NCBI GenBank assembly: GCA_021781625.1
Contig: JAJXWL010000025.1
Location: 1 to 15,161, forward strand
From: a bacterium
GTDB taxonomy: Bacteria; Spirochaetota; Spirochaetia; JABEVK01
Reading direction: 5' to 3'
Length of the DNA stretch: 15,161 nt
Shown: piece by piece, positions 1 to 7,095 of the stretch
Layout: each line of letters starts with the position of its first letter
Position numbering within the stretch: the first letter of the stretch is position 1
The notes under the pieces: model-generated
What the model saw: the letters and a program-made list of their open reading frames with translations, nothing else
What the model was told of the DNA's origin: nothing
Database searches by the model: none
Position numbers and translations under genes: made by a program

Positions 1-45
1 GTGTTGAAGCTCTTCCTGCATTTTTTTCAGAAATTCTTTGTCCAA
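1..45 (-). CDS. Start of a DksA/TraR-type regulator (partial, cut by window edge)
   Basis: On the minus strand a frame opens with TTG at 45-43 and runs unbroken off the left edge. It encodes MDKEFLKKMQEELQH, which resembles the N-terminal helix of spirochaetal DksA/TraR zinc-finger proteins. The start is chosen because GGAGAG lies five to six bases upstream (about 49-54). An in-frame TTG at 57 lacks such a site, and an ATG at 21-19 is possible but would shorten the helix. Only fifteen codons are visible, so the family call rests on this short stretch plus my knowledge that Treponema has a dnaK-suppressor gene next to infA. DksA proteins bind RNA polymerase and act with ppGpp. The zinc-finger cysteines would lie outside the window, so the identity is not proven. 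Confidence 0.45.
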   Translation of the reverse strand, partial: MDKEFLKKMQEELQH

Positions 46-79
46 GTTTCTCTCCAAGGCGGGGATAAAAAACCTAGGT

Positions 80-93
80 AATTTGATCAAATT
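80..93. repeat. Perfect 14-bp palindrome in the divergent dksA-infA region
   Basis: AATTTGATCAAATT reads identically on both strands. It lies between the probable dksA start and the infA promoter, upstream of the infA -35 box and within the leader or promoter of the leftward gene. Its form fits an operator for a dimeric regulator, but no known consensus is matched with confidence. Confidence 0.5.
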
Positions 94-103
94 CGTTGAA
101 AAA

Positions 104-117
104 GTCAACTGGTTGAC
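104..117. repeat. Inverted repeat overlapping the infA -35 box
   Basis: GTCAAC and GTTGAC are perfect 6-base arms separated by TG. The right arm contains most of the infA -35 hexamer TTGACA (113-118). On the opposite strand the left arm gives TTGACT, a possible -35 for the leftward gene, so the symmetry may only reflect two -35 boxes placed back to back. It could also be an operator. Confidence 0.45.
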
Positions 118-142
118 AAGACCTTACGGTTCTCTCTATAGT
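113..142 (+). promoter_or_regulatory. Sigma-70 type promoter for infA
   Basis: TTGACA at 113-118 and TATAGT at 137-142 are separated by 18 bases, a strong match to the housekeeping consensus. Transcription would be expected to begin near 149-150, only three or four bases before the infA ATG at 153. No Shine-Dalgarno sequence is visible in the bases before that ATG, so the message would be leaderless or nearly so. Confidence 0.7.
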
Positions 143-152
143 AAAACAACTT

Positions 153-374
153 ATGGCTGAAAAAGAAGAAACGATAGAAGTAGAAGGTGTCGTTAAGGAA
201 TCCCTTCCTAACACGATGTTTCGTGTTGAAATCAAAAATGGTCACATCATTCTTGCGCATTTGTCCGGGAAAATGAGAAAAAACTACATTCGTATTGTTC
301 CCGGCGACCACGTTAAAGTTGAATTGTCCCCTTATGACCTATCCCGGGGACGTATCATTTTCCGCGAACGCTAA
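153..374 (+). CDS. infA: Translation initiation factor IF-1
   Basis: This 73-residue protein has the full length and core sequence of bacterial IF-1: EVEGVV, the P-N-x-MFRVE stretch, [12 protein letters not shown] near residues 34-44, and [15 protein letters not shown] near the end. IF-1 is a single OB-fold protein that binds the 30S A site and works with IF-2 and IF-3 in start-site selection. The ATG start gives the normal MAEKEE-type N-terminus. There is no recognisable ribosome binding site, and the promoter lies immediately upstream. The gene is divergent from the probable dksA on its left and convergent with the Smr gene on its right. The 41 bases after its stop (375-415) hold no convincing terminator. 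Confidence 0.97.
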   Translation: MAEKEETIEVEGVVKESLPNTMFRVEIKNGHIILAHLSGKMRKNYIRIVPGDHVKVELSPYDLSRGRIIFRER

Positions 375-415
375 CAGATCCCGTCACGTTAGCTGTTATC
401 CTCGGCCTTTTTACC

Positions 416-832
416 TCAAATCTTGTCGTTGGATTTTAGTTTGAGCTTAATCCAGGTTGCACCAGTTCCTCCTAAGCGGCGTTCGGCGTCACCATACTCT
501 TGTACCCAAGGGGAGTGGCTCAACTCATCGCGTACAAGGTGAGGAATCACGCTTTCTTGGGGAGAATGCAAGCCTTTGCCATGAATGACCAGTAGTCTCG
601 TCAAATGCTCTGCGACAGCGTCGTTAAGAAACTCGCGTAGGCGTTCCTGAGCTTCATTGCGTTTTAACCCGTGTAAATCTAACTCTTCTTGGGCTTCAAA
701 TCCTTTCACAGTTCCTTTGCGATACTGAGGCACGGGAAACTTTTTTTCACTTTCGTCCTCGCTTTCAAGTTTAAGAGTCTTAGAAAGCGGTTGATGACGT
801 TCCCAAGTATCGAGGATCTTACCAAAATCCAT
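416..832 (-). CDS. Smr-domain protein
   Basis: This 138-residue protein has a charged N-terminal extension (about residues 1-48) followed by a complete Smr domain. LDLHG is at 51-55, HGKG at 84-87 and GGTGAT at 121-126, the three hallmark motifs. Smr domains occur at the C-terminus of MutS2 and as stand-alone proteins; the family includes nucleases acting on branched DNA and on RNA, notably in ribosome-collision responses. Stand-alone bacterial members are often uncharacterised, so the substrate here is unknown. The ATG start is preceded by AGAGGAGAG at good spacing. It is the last gene of the leftward block, 46 bases after batD, and converges on infA. No MutS ATPase region is attached. Confidence 0.88.
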   Translation of the reverse strand: MDFGKILDTWERHQPLSKTLKLESEDESEKKFPVPQYRKGTVKGFEAQEELDLHGLKRNEAQERLREFLNDAVAEHLTRLLVIHGKGLHSPQESVIPHLVRDELSHSPWVQEYGDAERRLGGTGATWIKLKLKSNDKI

Positions 833-851
833 TTTGAATCTCTCCTCTCAT

Positions 852-893
852 GGCTTTTTATTCTTGAAAAGGTCCTTTTTATTCTTGAATAGG
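852..893. repeat. 21-bp tandem duplication at the batD stop codon
   Basis: Two adjacent 21-base units (852-872 and 873-893) match at 18 of 21 positions and share the exact 15-mer CTTTTTATTCTTGAA (854-868, 875-889). On the minus strand the first-read unit encodes the last BatD residues P-I-Q-E and the stop. The second copy repeats P-F-Q-E-stop just downstream in the same frame. Confidence 0.85.
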
Positions 894-2807
894 CAAAAGA
901 TAATTGACCTTAAGCCAGCCTTGCAGACCATAGCCCGTGGTTACCAGGGCATAGGGCCCCGACAGACCCTGATAGCGAACAACAGTCCCTTGAGGTACGG
1001 TTAACCAGTTTTCTGCCAAATCACTAGGGACTCTCCGCAGAGGTGCATCTCCCGTCCCCACAACAGCATCCCCAGGAGAGCGTTCAACCAAAGAAACTCC
1101 CGCTGTCACTCCGGAGGCTGCAAAAATAAGAAAGGCAACCGTCATCGGGACAATCCAGCTGACTTTGCCCGAACGACGATGCCATGCCCAAAACAGAAAC
1201 GCGAGATTCCAACCTAAAACCGTTGCCAGAAGAAAAAGGTCGGTAGGAGGCCCCTGCCACACTTGAAACTGGTCGGTAAGCTGGGCATCTTTTTCTACCT
1301 CATGAAGTGCTGTAAGTGCTTGTGGCCCTTGATAACCCAAGGCGAGAGCACGACAAAAAGACCTGACTGCCAGGGCTGTTTGTTTTTGTTGTTTTTGTTC
1401 TAAGCCTTGGTTGTACCAATAGCCTGGCTGATTTATGGGAGTATGAACGTTGGAATCTGCCGCGCTCATCAAGAAAAACCCTAAAGGAATTAGGACAAGC
1501 AAGCCCTTGCCACGGCTTTTTCGTCCCCGAAAGGTCAAAAGAAAAAGCACGGGACCTGGTAAAAAAGCTAACCAAAACCAAAACTTTGTGGCAAGGTTCC
1601 AAGGCTTTACCTGTGCCCATTCCGTCTTGGGAAGGGGATTCAGCACGGTTACCGGTTTTATCGTAACTTTACCTGAGTTGTTAAGGTTAATCGTTTCTGA
1701 TTTCGCTTCCCAGGTCCAAACTTTATCTAAGCTGGGTTGGTAAGAGACAAAAGGGGGTACTTGAACGGTATAGGACCCACTGTGATCGGCAACAAATTTC
1801 CAGGTAACCGTTAAATCCCCCTGATAGCCCTCCGTCGTGGGACGGTAGCCCGAGGTTTCTTGTTTGCTGAGTAAACGGAGTCCCTGAGCATTGACATCCG
1901 GAAGGACAAGATAGGGAAAATTGCCCCTACCCCGAACGACTTGAGTGACATTAACTTGCCCCGGGTTTTGAACCGAACGCTCGATTCTCGCTTCATACGA
2001 AAAATCACCAATAGCTCGGGTCGTTACCGTTGCAGGAATCGCTTGGACCGTTAAGTTCAGCGGCGAGGTCGTACGAACCAAGCCGTTGACGTTGACGGTG
2101 ACGGCAGGAAGGGTGACAGTTCCCGTCTGCGTGGGGACCATCATCCACCCCGACCACGGTAAGGTCAGAATACGGTCATCACCAATAGCGGTTACTTCGA
2201 TATCCCCAATATTGCCGGCTTTTTCCCAAAGGGTGTTTGCAGGAGCCGAAACATCAAGTTCAGCGGGCTGAAGAAGGGTCTCTAAGTTCTTTACTTGAAG
2301 AATGACAGGAATTCCCTCACCCAAATAGTACGGTCCTGGGGGAACAGACCAACCAACTTGAAGGGGAAACCGATTTTGGGCTTCGTCGCGAGCCAAAAGG
2401 TAGAGGGTTTTCGGTGAAACCAAGAGTGACTGCTGGCCATAACTCACGGTAAAAGGTCCCAAAGTCACGATTCCTGTTTTCACAACTCGAAAACTCAAGG
2501 TCAATTTGGTTCCTTTGGTCACCTGCCCTGAACTATTTTCCCAGGAGGTTTCTCGAACAAAAGGTCCGCTGGTTAACTCTAACTCTGGCGGATACGTCAC
2601 GGGGACTAGCTTAAGCTGGAGGGGATCGGGCGTATCCGCCAAAATATTGACGTTAAACTGCTGTCCCACCACAAACCGGTCGTTATCCAGACTGAGCTTT
2701 GCCTCCAGCGCCGCCAGCGGAAAGGGGCGAAGAGCTGTTACTAGTCCGAAAAGACTTACCAGTCCGAAGAAGAGGGCGAGCTTTTTTGCGTGTTGTTGCT
2801 TTTCCAT
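879..2807 (-). CDS. batD: BatD family protein with a BatE-like C-terminal half
   Basis: This 642-residue membrane protein starts with a signal peptide or anchor (hydrophobic 9-27 after a KK-rich start). A long beta-rich Ig-like region of the BatD type follows (about 35-390), including the RGRGNFPYLVLPDV stretch at 292-305. Two membrane segments lie near 409-426 and 435-450. A short TPR-like helical segment (about 462-492), two more membrane segments (523-542 and 550-573) and an SH3-like tail (about 585-640, ending GLQGWLKVNYLLP) come next. The TPR, membrane, membrane, SH3 order is what separate BatE proteins show, so this looks like a BatD-BatE fusion. AAGGA lies five bases before the ATG. 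Its first 52 bases overlap the end of the upstream TPR gene. BatD is expected to work in the envelope with BatA and BatB. The fusion reading is inference. Confidence 0.85.
   Translation of the reverse strand: MEKQQHAKKLALFFGLVSLFGLVTALRPFPLAALEAKLSLDNDRFVVGQQFNVNILADTPDPLQLKLVPVTYPPELELTSGPFVRETSWENSSGQVTKGTKLTLSFRVVKTGIVTLGPFTVSYGQQSLLVSPKTLYLLARDEAQNRFPLQVGWSVPPGPYYLGEGIPVILQVKNLETLLQPAELDVSAPANTLWEKAGNIGDIEVTAIGDDRILTLPWSGWMMVPTQTGTVTLPAVTVNVNGLVRTTSPLNLTVQAIPATVTTRAIGDFSYEARIERSVQNPGQVNVTQVVRGRGNFPYLVLPDVNAQGLRLLSKQETSGYRPTTEGYQGDLTVTWKFVADHSGSYTVQVPPFVSYQPSLDKVWTWEAKSETINLNNSGKVTIKPVTVLNPLPKTEWAQVKPWNLATKFWFWLAFLPGPVLFLLTFRGRKSRGKGLLVLIPLGFFLMSAADSNVHTPINQPGYWYNQGLEQKQQKQTALAVRSFCRALALGYQGPQALTALHEVEKDAQLTDQFQVWQGPPTDLFLLATVLGWNLAFLFWAWHRRSGKVSWIVPMTVAFLIFAASGVTAGVSLVERSPGDAVVGTGDAPLRRVPSDLAENWLTVPQGTVVRYQGLSGPYALVTTGYGLQGWLKVNYLLPIQE
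2738..2773. repeat. 18-bp imperfect tandem repeat in the batC/batD overlap
   Basis: Two 18-base units (2738-2755 and 2756-2773) share TTAC[T/C]AGTCCGAA, matching at 12 of the first 13 positions. In the batD frame they give a repeated F-G-L-V in the signal-peptide core. In the batC frame the first-read copy supplies the stop codon (2758-2756) and the other a second in-frame stop 18 bases on. Confidence 0.65.
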
Positions 2808-3337
2808 CGGTTTCCTTCCAAGCGCTGGACATAATCAAGCAGCGCCTTGGTCTGTGTCGTCGGTGTGGTTGGCGCGGCAGAAATCACTGGTGCCGGCGCA
2901 TTGGCAAAGGATTGAATTTTTAAAAGGCACAGCTCCAAATTATGTTTGGCCTCAAAATTAGCGGGTTTGAGCAACAAAGCCTGTTGAAAGCTGTGATAAG
3001 CTTCCTTGTACAAGCCCTTTTGATATAGCAGGTCCCCTTTATTAAAGGCCAATCGGAACAGCAGTTCCTCGGGAGCTTTTCGGTCAACATTGTTCCAAAC
3101 CGCCAAAGCGGAGTTGGCCTCGCCTAAAGCGTTGTAAACGTTACCCAAATTATAATTGACCCAGGGACCGAAGCGGTCTTTTTGGGTAACTTGAAGATAC
3201 CTCAAGCTGGCTAACGGGTAGTTACCCCTCTGAAACTCATAGTTACCTGAAAGAATCGCAAGCCCGTCACCAGCGTCAGAACAACCGGTTAACGTAACAC
3301 CGAGGGCTAAACCCGCAAGAAGTCGAAGGATTTTCAC
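2756..3337 (-). CDS. TPR lipoprotein, BatC-like
   Basis: From a GTG at 3337 this is a 193-residue protein. It has a lipoprotein signal peptide with lipobox LTGC (Cys19), then three TPR-like helical pairs at about 29-53, 59-84 and 94-127. A Pro/Thr-rich linker and a short tail containing ALLDYVQRLEGNRW follow, similar to tails of Bat TPR proteins. The GTG start is chosen over an upstream ATG at 3436. GGAGG sits eight bases before the GTG, the lipoprotein signal begins there, and GTG overlaps the batB stop as GTGA. An extended start would add 33 residues already used by batB. TPRs bind protein partners, so it probably assembles with BatA and BatB. The C-terminus overlaps batD by 52 bases. Confidence 0.85.
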   Translation of the reverse strand: MKILRLLAGLALGVTLTGCSDAGDGLAILSGNYEFQRGNYPLASLRYLQVTQKDRFGPWVNYNLGNVYNALGEANSALAVWNNVDRKAPEELLFRLAFNKGDLLYQKGLYKEAYHSFQQALLLKPANFEAKHNLELCLLKIQSFANAPAPVISAAPTTPTTQTKALLDYVQRLEGNRWKSNNTQKSSPSSSDW

Positions 3338-4320
3338 AGAATTTTCCTCCAGGGCAAGGCCCAAAGGAGTACAGCTCCCGTTAGACACAACAACGCCACC
3401 ATTAAAAACAGCCGATACTGGGGAGCGGGCTCCCACTGGACACCACCTCGCACGGCGGGGTTTTCTAGGCTCGTTAACCGGCTTTGCAAGTCGTCTAGAC
3501 GGTCACGATCGGCACCATTGTAAAACCTTCCGCTAGTTTCAGAAGCAATTTCACGTAATAAGTCAGGGTTCAACTTGGTAATCACGGTAAACCCAAAATC
3601 ATCTACTAAAACACCTTTTCCTTGACGAATTGTCGAGCCCTTACGAGTTCCTAGCCCAAAGGCAAAGACCTCAACCCCACGTGAGGCCAAGGTTCGGGCA
3701 GCAGAAATCGCATCGCCGTCACGAGCTTCGCCGTCAGTAAACAAAATGACTGCTTTGTGGTGATCGTCTGGGGACTGTAAGGAACGGTACCCCTCTAGCA
3801 ACCCGGCGGCAAGGTTACTACCGACCCCTGGCGCCACCGTGGGGCCCAAATCATTGAGCCAGTTTTCTAAATCATCCGTATCCATCGTCAGGGGGGTTAA
3901 AATGCGTGCTCGACCTTTGAAGGCTACTAACGAGAAGCGAGTCTGCGGGAAAGTCCGCAAAATAAACCGTGCCGCTTCTACCCCTGCAGCCAACCGATCC
4001 GGTTTAATATCCGTCGCGGTCATGCTCCAAGACACGTCAAAAACTAAGGCGACATCTAAGCCATTCTCATGTTCAGGTACGGAGTGTTCTCCCCAAGAGG
4101 GGCCAGACCAAGCAAAAATCAATCCACTAAGAGCAACTAGTAGCAAAAGACCGGCAAAAAAACTCTTGACAAAATAGATACCCGCCAGCCTGTGTTGCCG
4201 CCACTCCCCGCCCAAGCGCAACAGCTCTCTTCGTCCACGCCGATAAGAGATAACCAAGATAACCAACACCACAGGAAGAATGCTGAGAGTCCACAAGACC
4301 TCGGGTCGAGCGAAAATCAC
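3334..4320 (-). CDS. batB: BatB-type membrane-anchored von Willebrand A protein
   Basis: From a GTG at 4320 this gives 328 residues beginning (M)IFARPEVLWTL, the usual BatB opening. Membrane segments lie at about 8-25 and 54-72. A vWA domain from about 88 carries the MIDAS metal site D95-V-S97-W-S99, a GSNLAAG segment where family members often have Thr, and FTDGEARDGD. A third membrane segment near 305-322 ends the protein. The GTG start is preceded by AAGGAG at five bases and overlaps the batA stop as GTGA. The longer ATG-started version (from 4386) would add residues lying inside batA. vWA domains bind partners through a metal ion, so this is likely a docking subunit of the Bat envelope complex. 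Serine in place of the MIDAS threonine is conservative. Confidence 0.9.
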   Translation of the reverse strand: MIFARPEVLWTLSILPVVLVILVISYRRGRRELLRLGGEWRQHRLAGIYFVKSFFAGLLLLVALSGLIFAWSGPSWGEHSVPEHENGLDVALVFDVSWSMTATDIKPDRLAAGVEAARFILRTFPQTRFSLVAFKGRARILTPLTMDTDDLENWLNDLGPTVAPGVGSNLAAGLLEGYRSLQSPDDHHKAVILFTDGEARDGDAISAARTLASRGVEVFAFGLGTRKGSTIRQGKGVLVDDFGFTVITKLNPDLLREIASETSGRFYNGADRDRLDDLQSRLTSLENPAVRGGVQWEPAPQYRLFLMVALLCLTGAVLLWALPWRKIL

Positions 4321-5321
4321 ATGATCTCCTTCAAAACTAGCTTGCGGACAAAAAACGAAAACAGGAGAAGGGCTAAGGCACCCCAAACAAAATAGGCGTA
4401 CAGCTGATCGTTCACCACTTCAATTTGAATTTTTCGCGAAGATGTTTCACGTGAGTCGATGGATTGAAAGATGGAATCTAAACTCCCCGGTGAGGAGGCT
4501 GAAAAGTACTGACCCCAAGGAGGAATCGCCAAACTGCGAAGAAAGTTTTCATGAAAACCCCCTTCGAGAGTTCCACTGTAGGTTAAACCGGTACGAGGAT
4601 CCCGAACCTCTAAGGGGACAGTGTCAGGGGTTCCAATACCGACCAAATACAGTCGAATTCCCAAAGAATGGGCCAATTCGGCGGCTGTTCCTGGTTGAAT
4701 TTCTCCCGCATTGTTGTCGCCATCGGTAAGTACCACAATCATCTTGTTTTTACCCGGTGCCTTTTCTAGGTGCAGAGCCGCAACGGCAATACCCATACCT
4801 AAGGCAGTTCCGTCGCCCAGCCCCATGACCCGGGCCCGATCAAGTCCTTCGTGGATAAACGTCTGGTAGTCGGTAGTGAGAGGCACACTCAACAAAGCTT
4901 CGGAGCCAAAAAGCACAAGGCCAATTTCATCGTTTTGACGACCATGGACAAAGCGCGTTATGACAGCTTTCGCTGCGTCAAAACGACTTTGAGGGGGAAA
5001 ATCTTGAGCCGCCATACTCGGCGATTCATCCAGCACAATCATGATGTCAGAACCGTCATTTAAATACAGTTTTTTCTGGTGGGTGATGATAGGACCCGCT
5101 AAGGCCAAGACCACAGCAACCCAGGCCAACCAAAAGGTCAGTTGGGATAGCGCATTAAAAAAGGTGAGCACGGGTTGAAACGAAGCTAGCTTAGCCCCTT
5201 TCCAAAGTCCCAACGGTAAGGAAATTCTCCCCCCTCTTGCTCGCCAAAAATGTCTCAAGCCAACAAGAATTGGCAAAAGAAGTAACAGAACTAAATAGCC
5301 GGGAGCTTCAAAGGTCCACAT
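4317..5321 (-). CDS. batA: BatA-type membrane-anchored von Willebrand A protein
   Basis: This 334-residue protein has membrane segments at about 7-22 and 62-80, a vWA domain from about 90 to 290, and a C-terminal membrane segment near 311-327. The MIDAS site is complete: D98-E-S100-P-S102, T172 in GDGTALG, and D200 in LTDGDNN. The WTFEAPGYL opening and GRISLPL segment are typical of BatA. The ATG start has a GGGGGAGGGG stretch four bases upstream and overlaps the preceding gene by 14 bases. The stop overlaps the batB GTG. BatA and BatB are paralogues in the envelope-associated Bat (Bacteroides aerotolerance) complex, which the MoxR ATPase is thought to remodel. The biochemical role remains poorly defined in the family. 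Confidence 0.93.
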   Translation of the reverse strand: MWTFEAPGYLVLLLLLPILVGLRHFWRARGGRISLPLGLWKGAKLASFQPVLTFFNALSQLTFWLAWVAVVLALAGPIITHQKKLYLNDGSDIMIVLDESPSMAAQDFPPQSRFDAAKAVITRFVHGRQNDEIGLVLFGSEALLSVPLTTDYQTFIHEGLDRARVMGLGDGTALGMGIAVAALHLEKAPGKNKMIVVLTDGDNNAGEIQPGTAAELAHSLGIRLYLVGIGTPDTVPLEVRDPRTGLTYSGTLEGGFHENFLRSLAIPPWGQYFSASSPGSLDSIFQSIDSRETSSRKIQIEVVNDQLYAYFVWGALALLLFSFFVRKLVLKEIM

Positions 5322-6216
5322 TTAACCCCTCCCCCGATTCCAGAGAGGCCGCTTGGGCTTTAACAGCGGCAATATCCTCCCAGCGTTCAGCTAAGGCTGG
5401 CTGACGACTGTCAAACCGCACAACATCAGCCCGATGAACCAAGCGGATCCATTCAGCAGACCACGCAGACGGAAGTGACCCCAACATTTCGGACAAATCG
5501 AGTGGGGTTGCTGCCATCATTGGCTTTTTTAAACGATCTGTCAGATAACGACGAACTAAAAACGAAAATTCGGTATAAAACTCGGGACCGGGGAGCTGTC
5601 CCGCTTTTAAGCCCAGCTTTTTTAAACCTTTTTCTAAGCGATGAAAAGGTTTTTTTCGGGAAGTGCGTGTTTTCAGGCCCCTCCAAAGAAAGCTAATGGG
5701 GCGAAAAAGCTTCCACACAACAAAGGGTAAAACCAAAACAAGAAAGAGGCCAAGCTCAAGGTACAAATCAGTTTGAGGAAGGGCCAAAGGCGGTTGAGGA
5801 GGGGCTAAGTCCCCAGGATTTTGGGGGTTCAGTACACTTGTTGTATGAATTCGTATTCCCGACAGCACGACATCACCCAAAGGAAGCGGAGGCAAAGTCT
5901 TGCTCCCCGGAGCAAACGGAATGAACTTTACGTTAACGCGAACGAAAGCCCCTTCGGGGTGCACAGCTACCCCAAGAATCTTTAGCCACGGCTCACTTGG
6001 CAGCTCTCGGCTGGCAATGATTTGCACTCCCTTTTTTGGTAAAAGAGATAAGCGAAGTTCGACATGATCACCGACGGTATACTGAGGAGGAACAAACACC
6101 TCGTCGGCAATCGCGTACTTATCAGAACTTGCCGACCGCGCAGTCTCCCCAACGGGGCTTTGAGCAAACAGCGGATAACCCAACCACAGGAGGAAACAAA
6201 AACCTAGCCACTTCAC
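5308..6216 (-). CDS. Single-pass envelope protein of the Bat cluster, function unknown
   Basis: I do not recognise a named family for this 302-residue protein. It has an N-terminal signal peptide (about 1-18, LFA-Q cleavage likely) and a beta-rich exported domain (about 40-125) resembling a short BatD-type Ig-like module. A proline-rich linker (130-148) and one membrane helix (152-170) follow, then a basic and helical cytoplasmic region (175-302). This includes a F-Y-T-E-F-x-F-L-V-R-R-Y-L pattern at 213-225, reminiscent of DUF4381-like proteins found at the same place in other Bat clusters. The GTG start overlaps the DUF58 stop as GTGA, and the 3' end overlaps batA by 14 bases. The position suggests a link between the cytoplasmic MoxR/DUF58 pair and the envelope Bat proteins. 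Confidence 0.75.
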   Translation of the reverse strand: MKWLGFCFLLWLGYPLFAQSPVGETARSASSDKYAIADEVFVPPQYTVGDHVELRLSLLPKKGVQIIASRELPSEPWLKILGVAVHPEGAFVRVNVKFIPFAPGSKTLPPLPLGDVVLSGIRIHTTSVLNPQNPGDLAPPQPPLALPQTDLYLELGLFLVLVLPFVVWKLFRPISFLWRGLKTRTSRKKPFHRLEKGLKKLGLKAGQLPGPEFYTEFSFLVRRYLTDRLKKPMMAATPLDLSEMLGSLPSAWSAEWIRLVHRADVVRFDSRQPALAERWEDIAAVKAQAASLESGEGLNVDL

Positions 6217-7088
6217 TTCTTGCGTTCCCGTTTTGTAAAATATTGCAACAACTTGGCACCTGGATCATCCTCAGTACTGACTTCAAGGATATGCACACCT
6301 CGAAGTAAGCACTCGCGCTTCCAATACAAGCGATGAAGTGCCCAAAAATCATGATAATCCTTGCGAAATTTCAAAGACTGGCCATAGGCCTGAACACTGC
6401 GTCCCGTTTCGGGGTCAAATAACTCTACCAGGCCCCCTTCGGGAAACTCCGAATCTACGGCATCAAAGACACGAATGGCAATCACATCATGGCGACGGGA
6501 CAAGAGGGAGAGGTTCTTCCAAAACCCCGTTGTTTTAAAGTCGGATAGGATCACCACAATTCCGCGCCTCGTCATCGCTTCTTGGGCGCTTCGAAGGGCT
6601 AGGGCAAGGTCTGAACCTTTTCCTTGCGATCTCAAGGCCAGGCAATCATGAACCAGCGACAAGGCATGTGTTTTTCCTTTACGAGGCCGAACCCAATGCT
6701 CAATTTTGTCTGAAAAAAAGACGGCACCCACCCGATCTTCTGAGGCAACAGCAGCAAAAACCAAATTGGCAAACAGAATATTTACCACTTCGCGTTTATT
6801 GAGGAGGGAGGCCCCTGAATCGAGTGATGGCGAGACGTCAACTAGAATTTGGAGGCTCAATTCTCGTTCTTCACGAAACTTTTTGGTAAACGGACTACCT
6901 AAGCGCGACGACACATTCCAATCGATGAACCTAGCATCGTCATGCGGATCATACTCCCGGACTTCGTCAAATTCGAGACCAGGTCCTCGAAAGACTGAGC
7001 GGTAGTTTCCTGAGTACAGGCCTTCAACTAAGCGCGTGGCCGAAAGGCGGAGCTGACGAACTTTGCCGTAAAAGTCTTGAACTTCCAT
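6213..7088 (-). CDS. DUF58 domain protein
   Basis: This 291-residue cytoplasmic protein carries the DUF58 signature at about 32-60: SVFRGPGLEFDEVREYDPHDD followed by RFIDW and N. A vWA-like half follows, with a MIDAS-like D84-V-S86-P-S88, GAVFFSD near 121-127 and VILSDF at 179-184. DUF58 proteins almost always sit directly after moxR and are thought to be partners or adaptors of the MoxR ATPase. The ATG at 7088 starts seven bases after the moxR stop, with GAGAAGG just upstream. No membrane segment is predicted, unlike some DUF58 proteins that carry two N-terminal helices. The stop overlaps the next gene's GTG. Confidence 0.92.
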   Translation of the reverse strand: MEVQDFYGKVRQLRLSATRLVEGLYSGNYRSVFRGPGLEFDEVREYDPHDDARFIDWNVSSRLGSPFTKKFREERELSLQILVDVSPSLDSGASLLNKREVVNILFANLVFAAVASEDRVGAVFFSDKIEHWVRPRKGKTHALSLVHDCLALRSQGKGSDLALALRSAQEAMTRRGIVVILSDFKTTGFWKNLSLLSRRHDVIAIRVFDAVDSEFPEGGLVELFDPETGRSVQAYGQSLKFRKDYHDFWALHRLYWKRECLLRGVHILEVSTEDDPGAKLLQYFTKRERKK

Positions 7089-7095
7089 GGCCTTC

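Noticed and set aside
370..412. Possible terminator after infA: GCTAAC (370-375) pairs with GTTAGC (388-393), with a T5 run at 408-412.
   Set aside because: The stem is only six pairs with a 12-base loop, includes the stop codon, and the T run is 14 bases beyond the stem, so it does not fit an intrinsic terminator.
2756..3436. Longer 226-residue version of the TPR protein starting at an ATG at 3436.
   Set aside because: The extra 33 residues are batB coding sequence read out of frame; the GTG at 3337 has a strong binding site and begins a proper lipoprotein signal.
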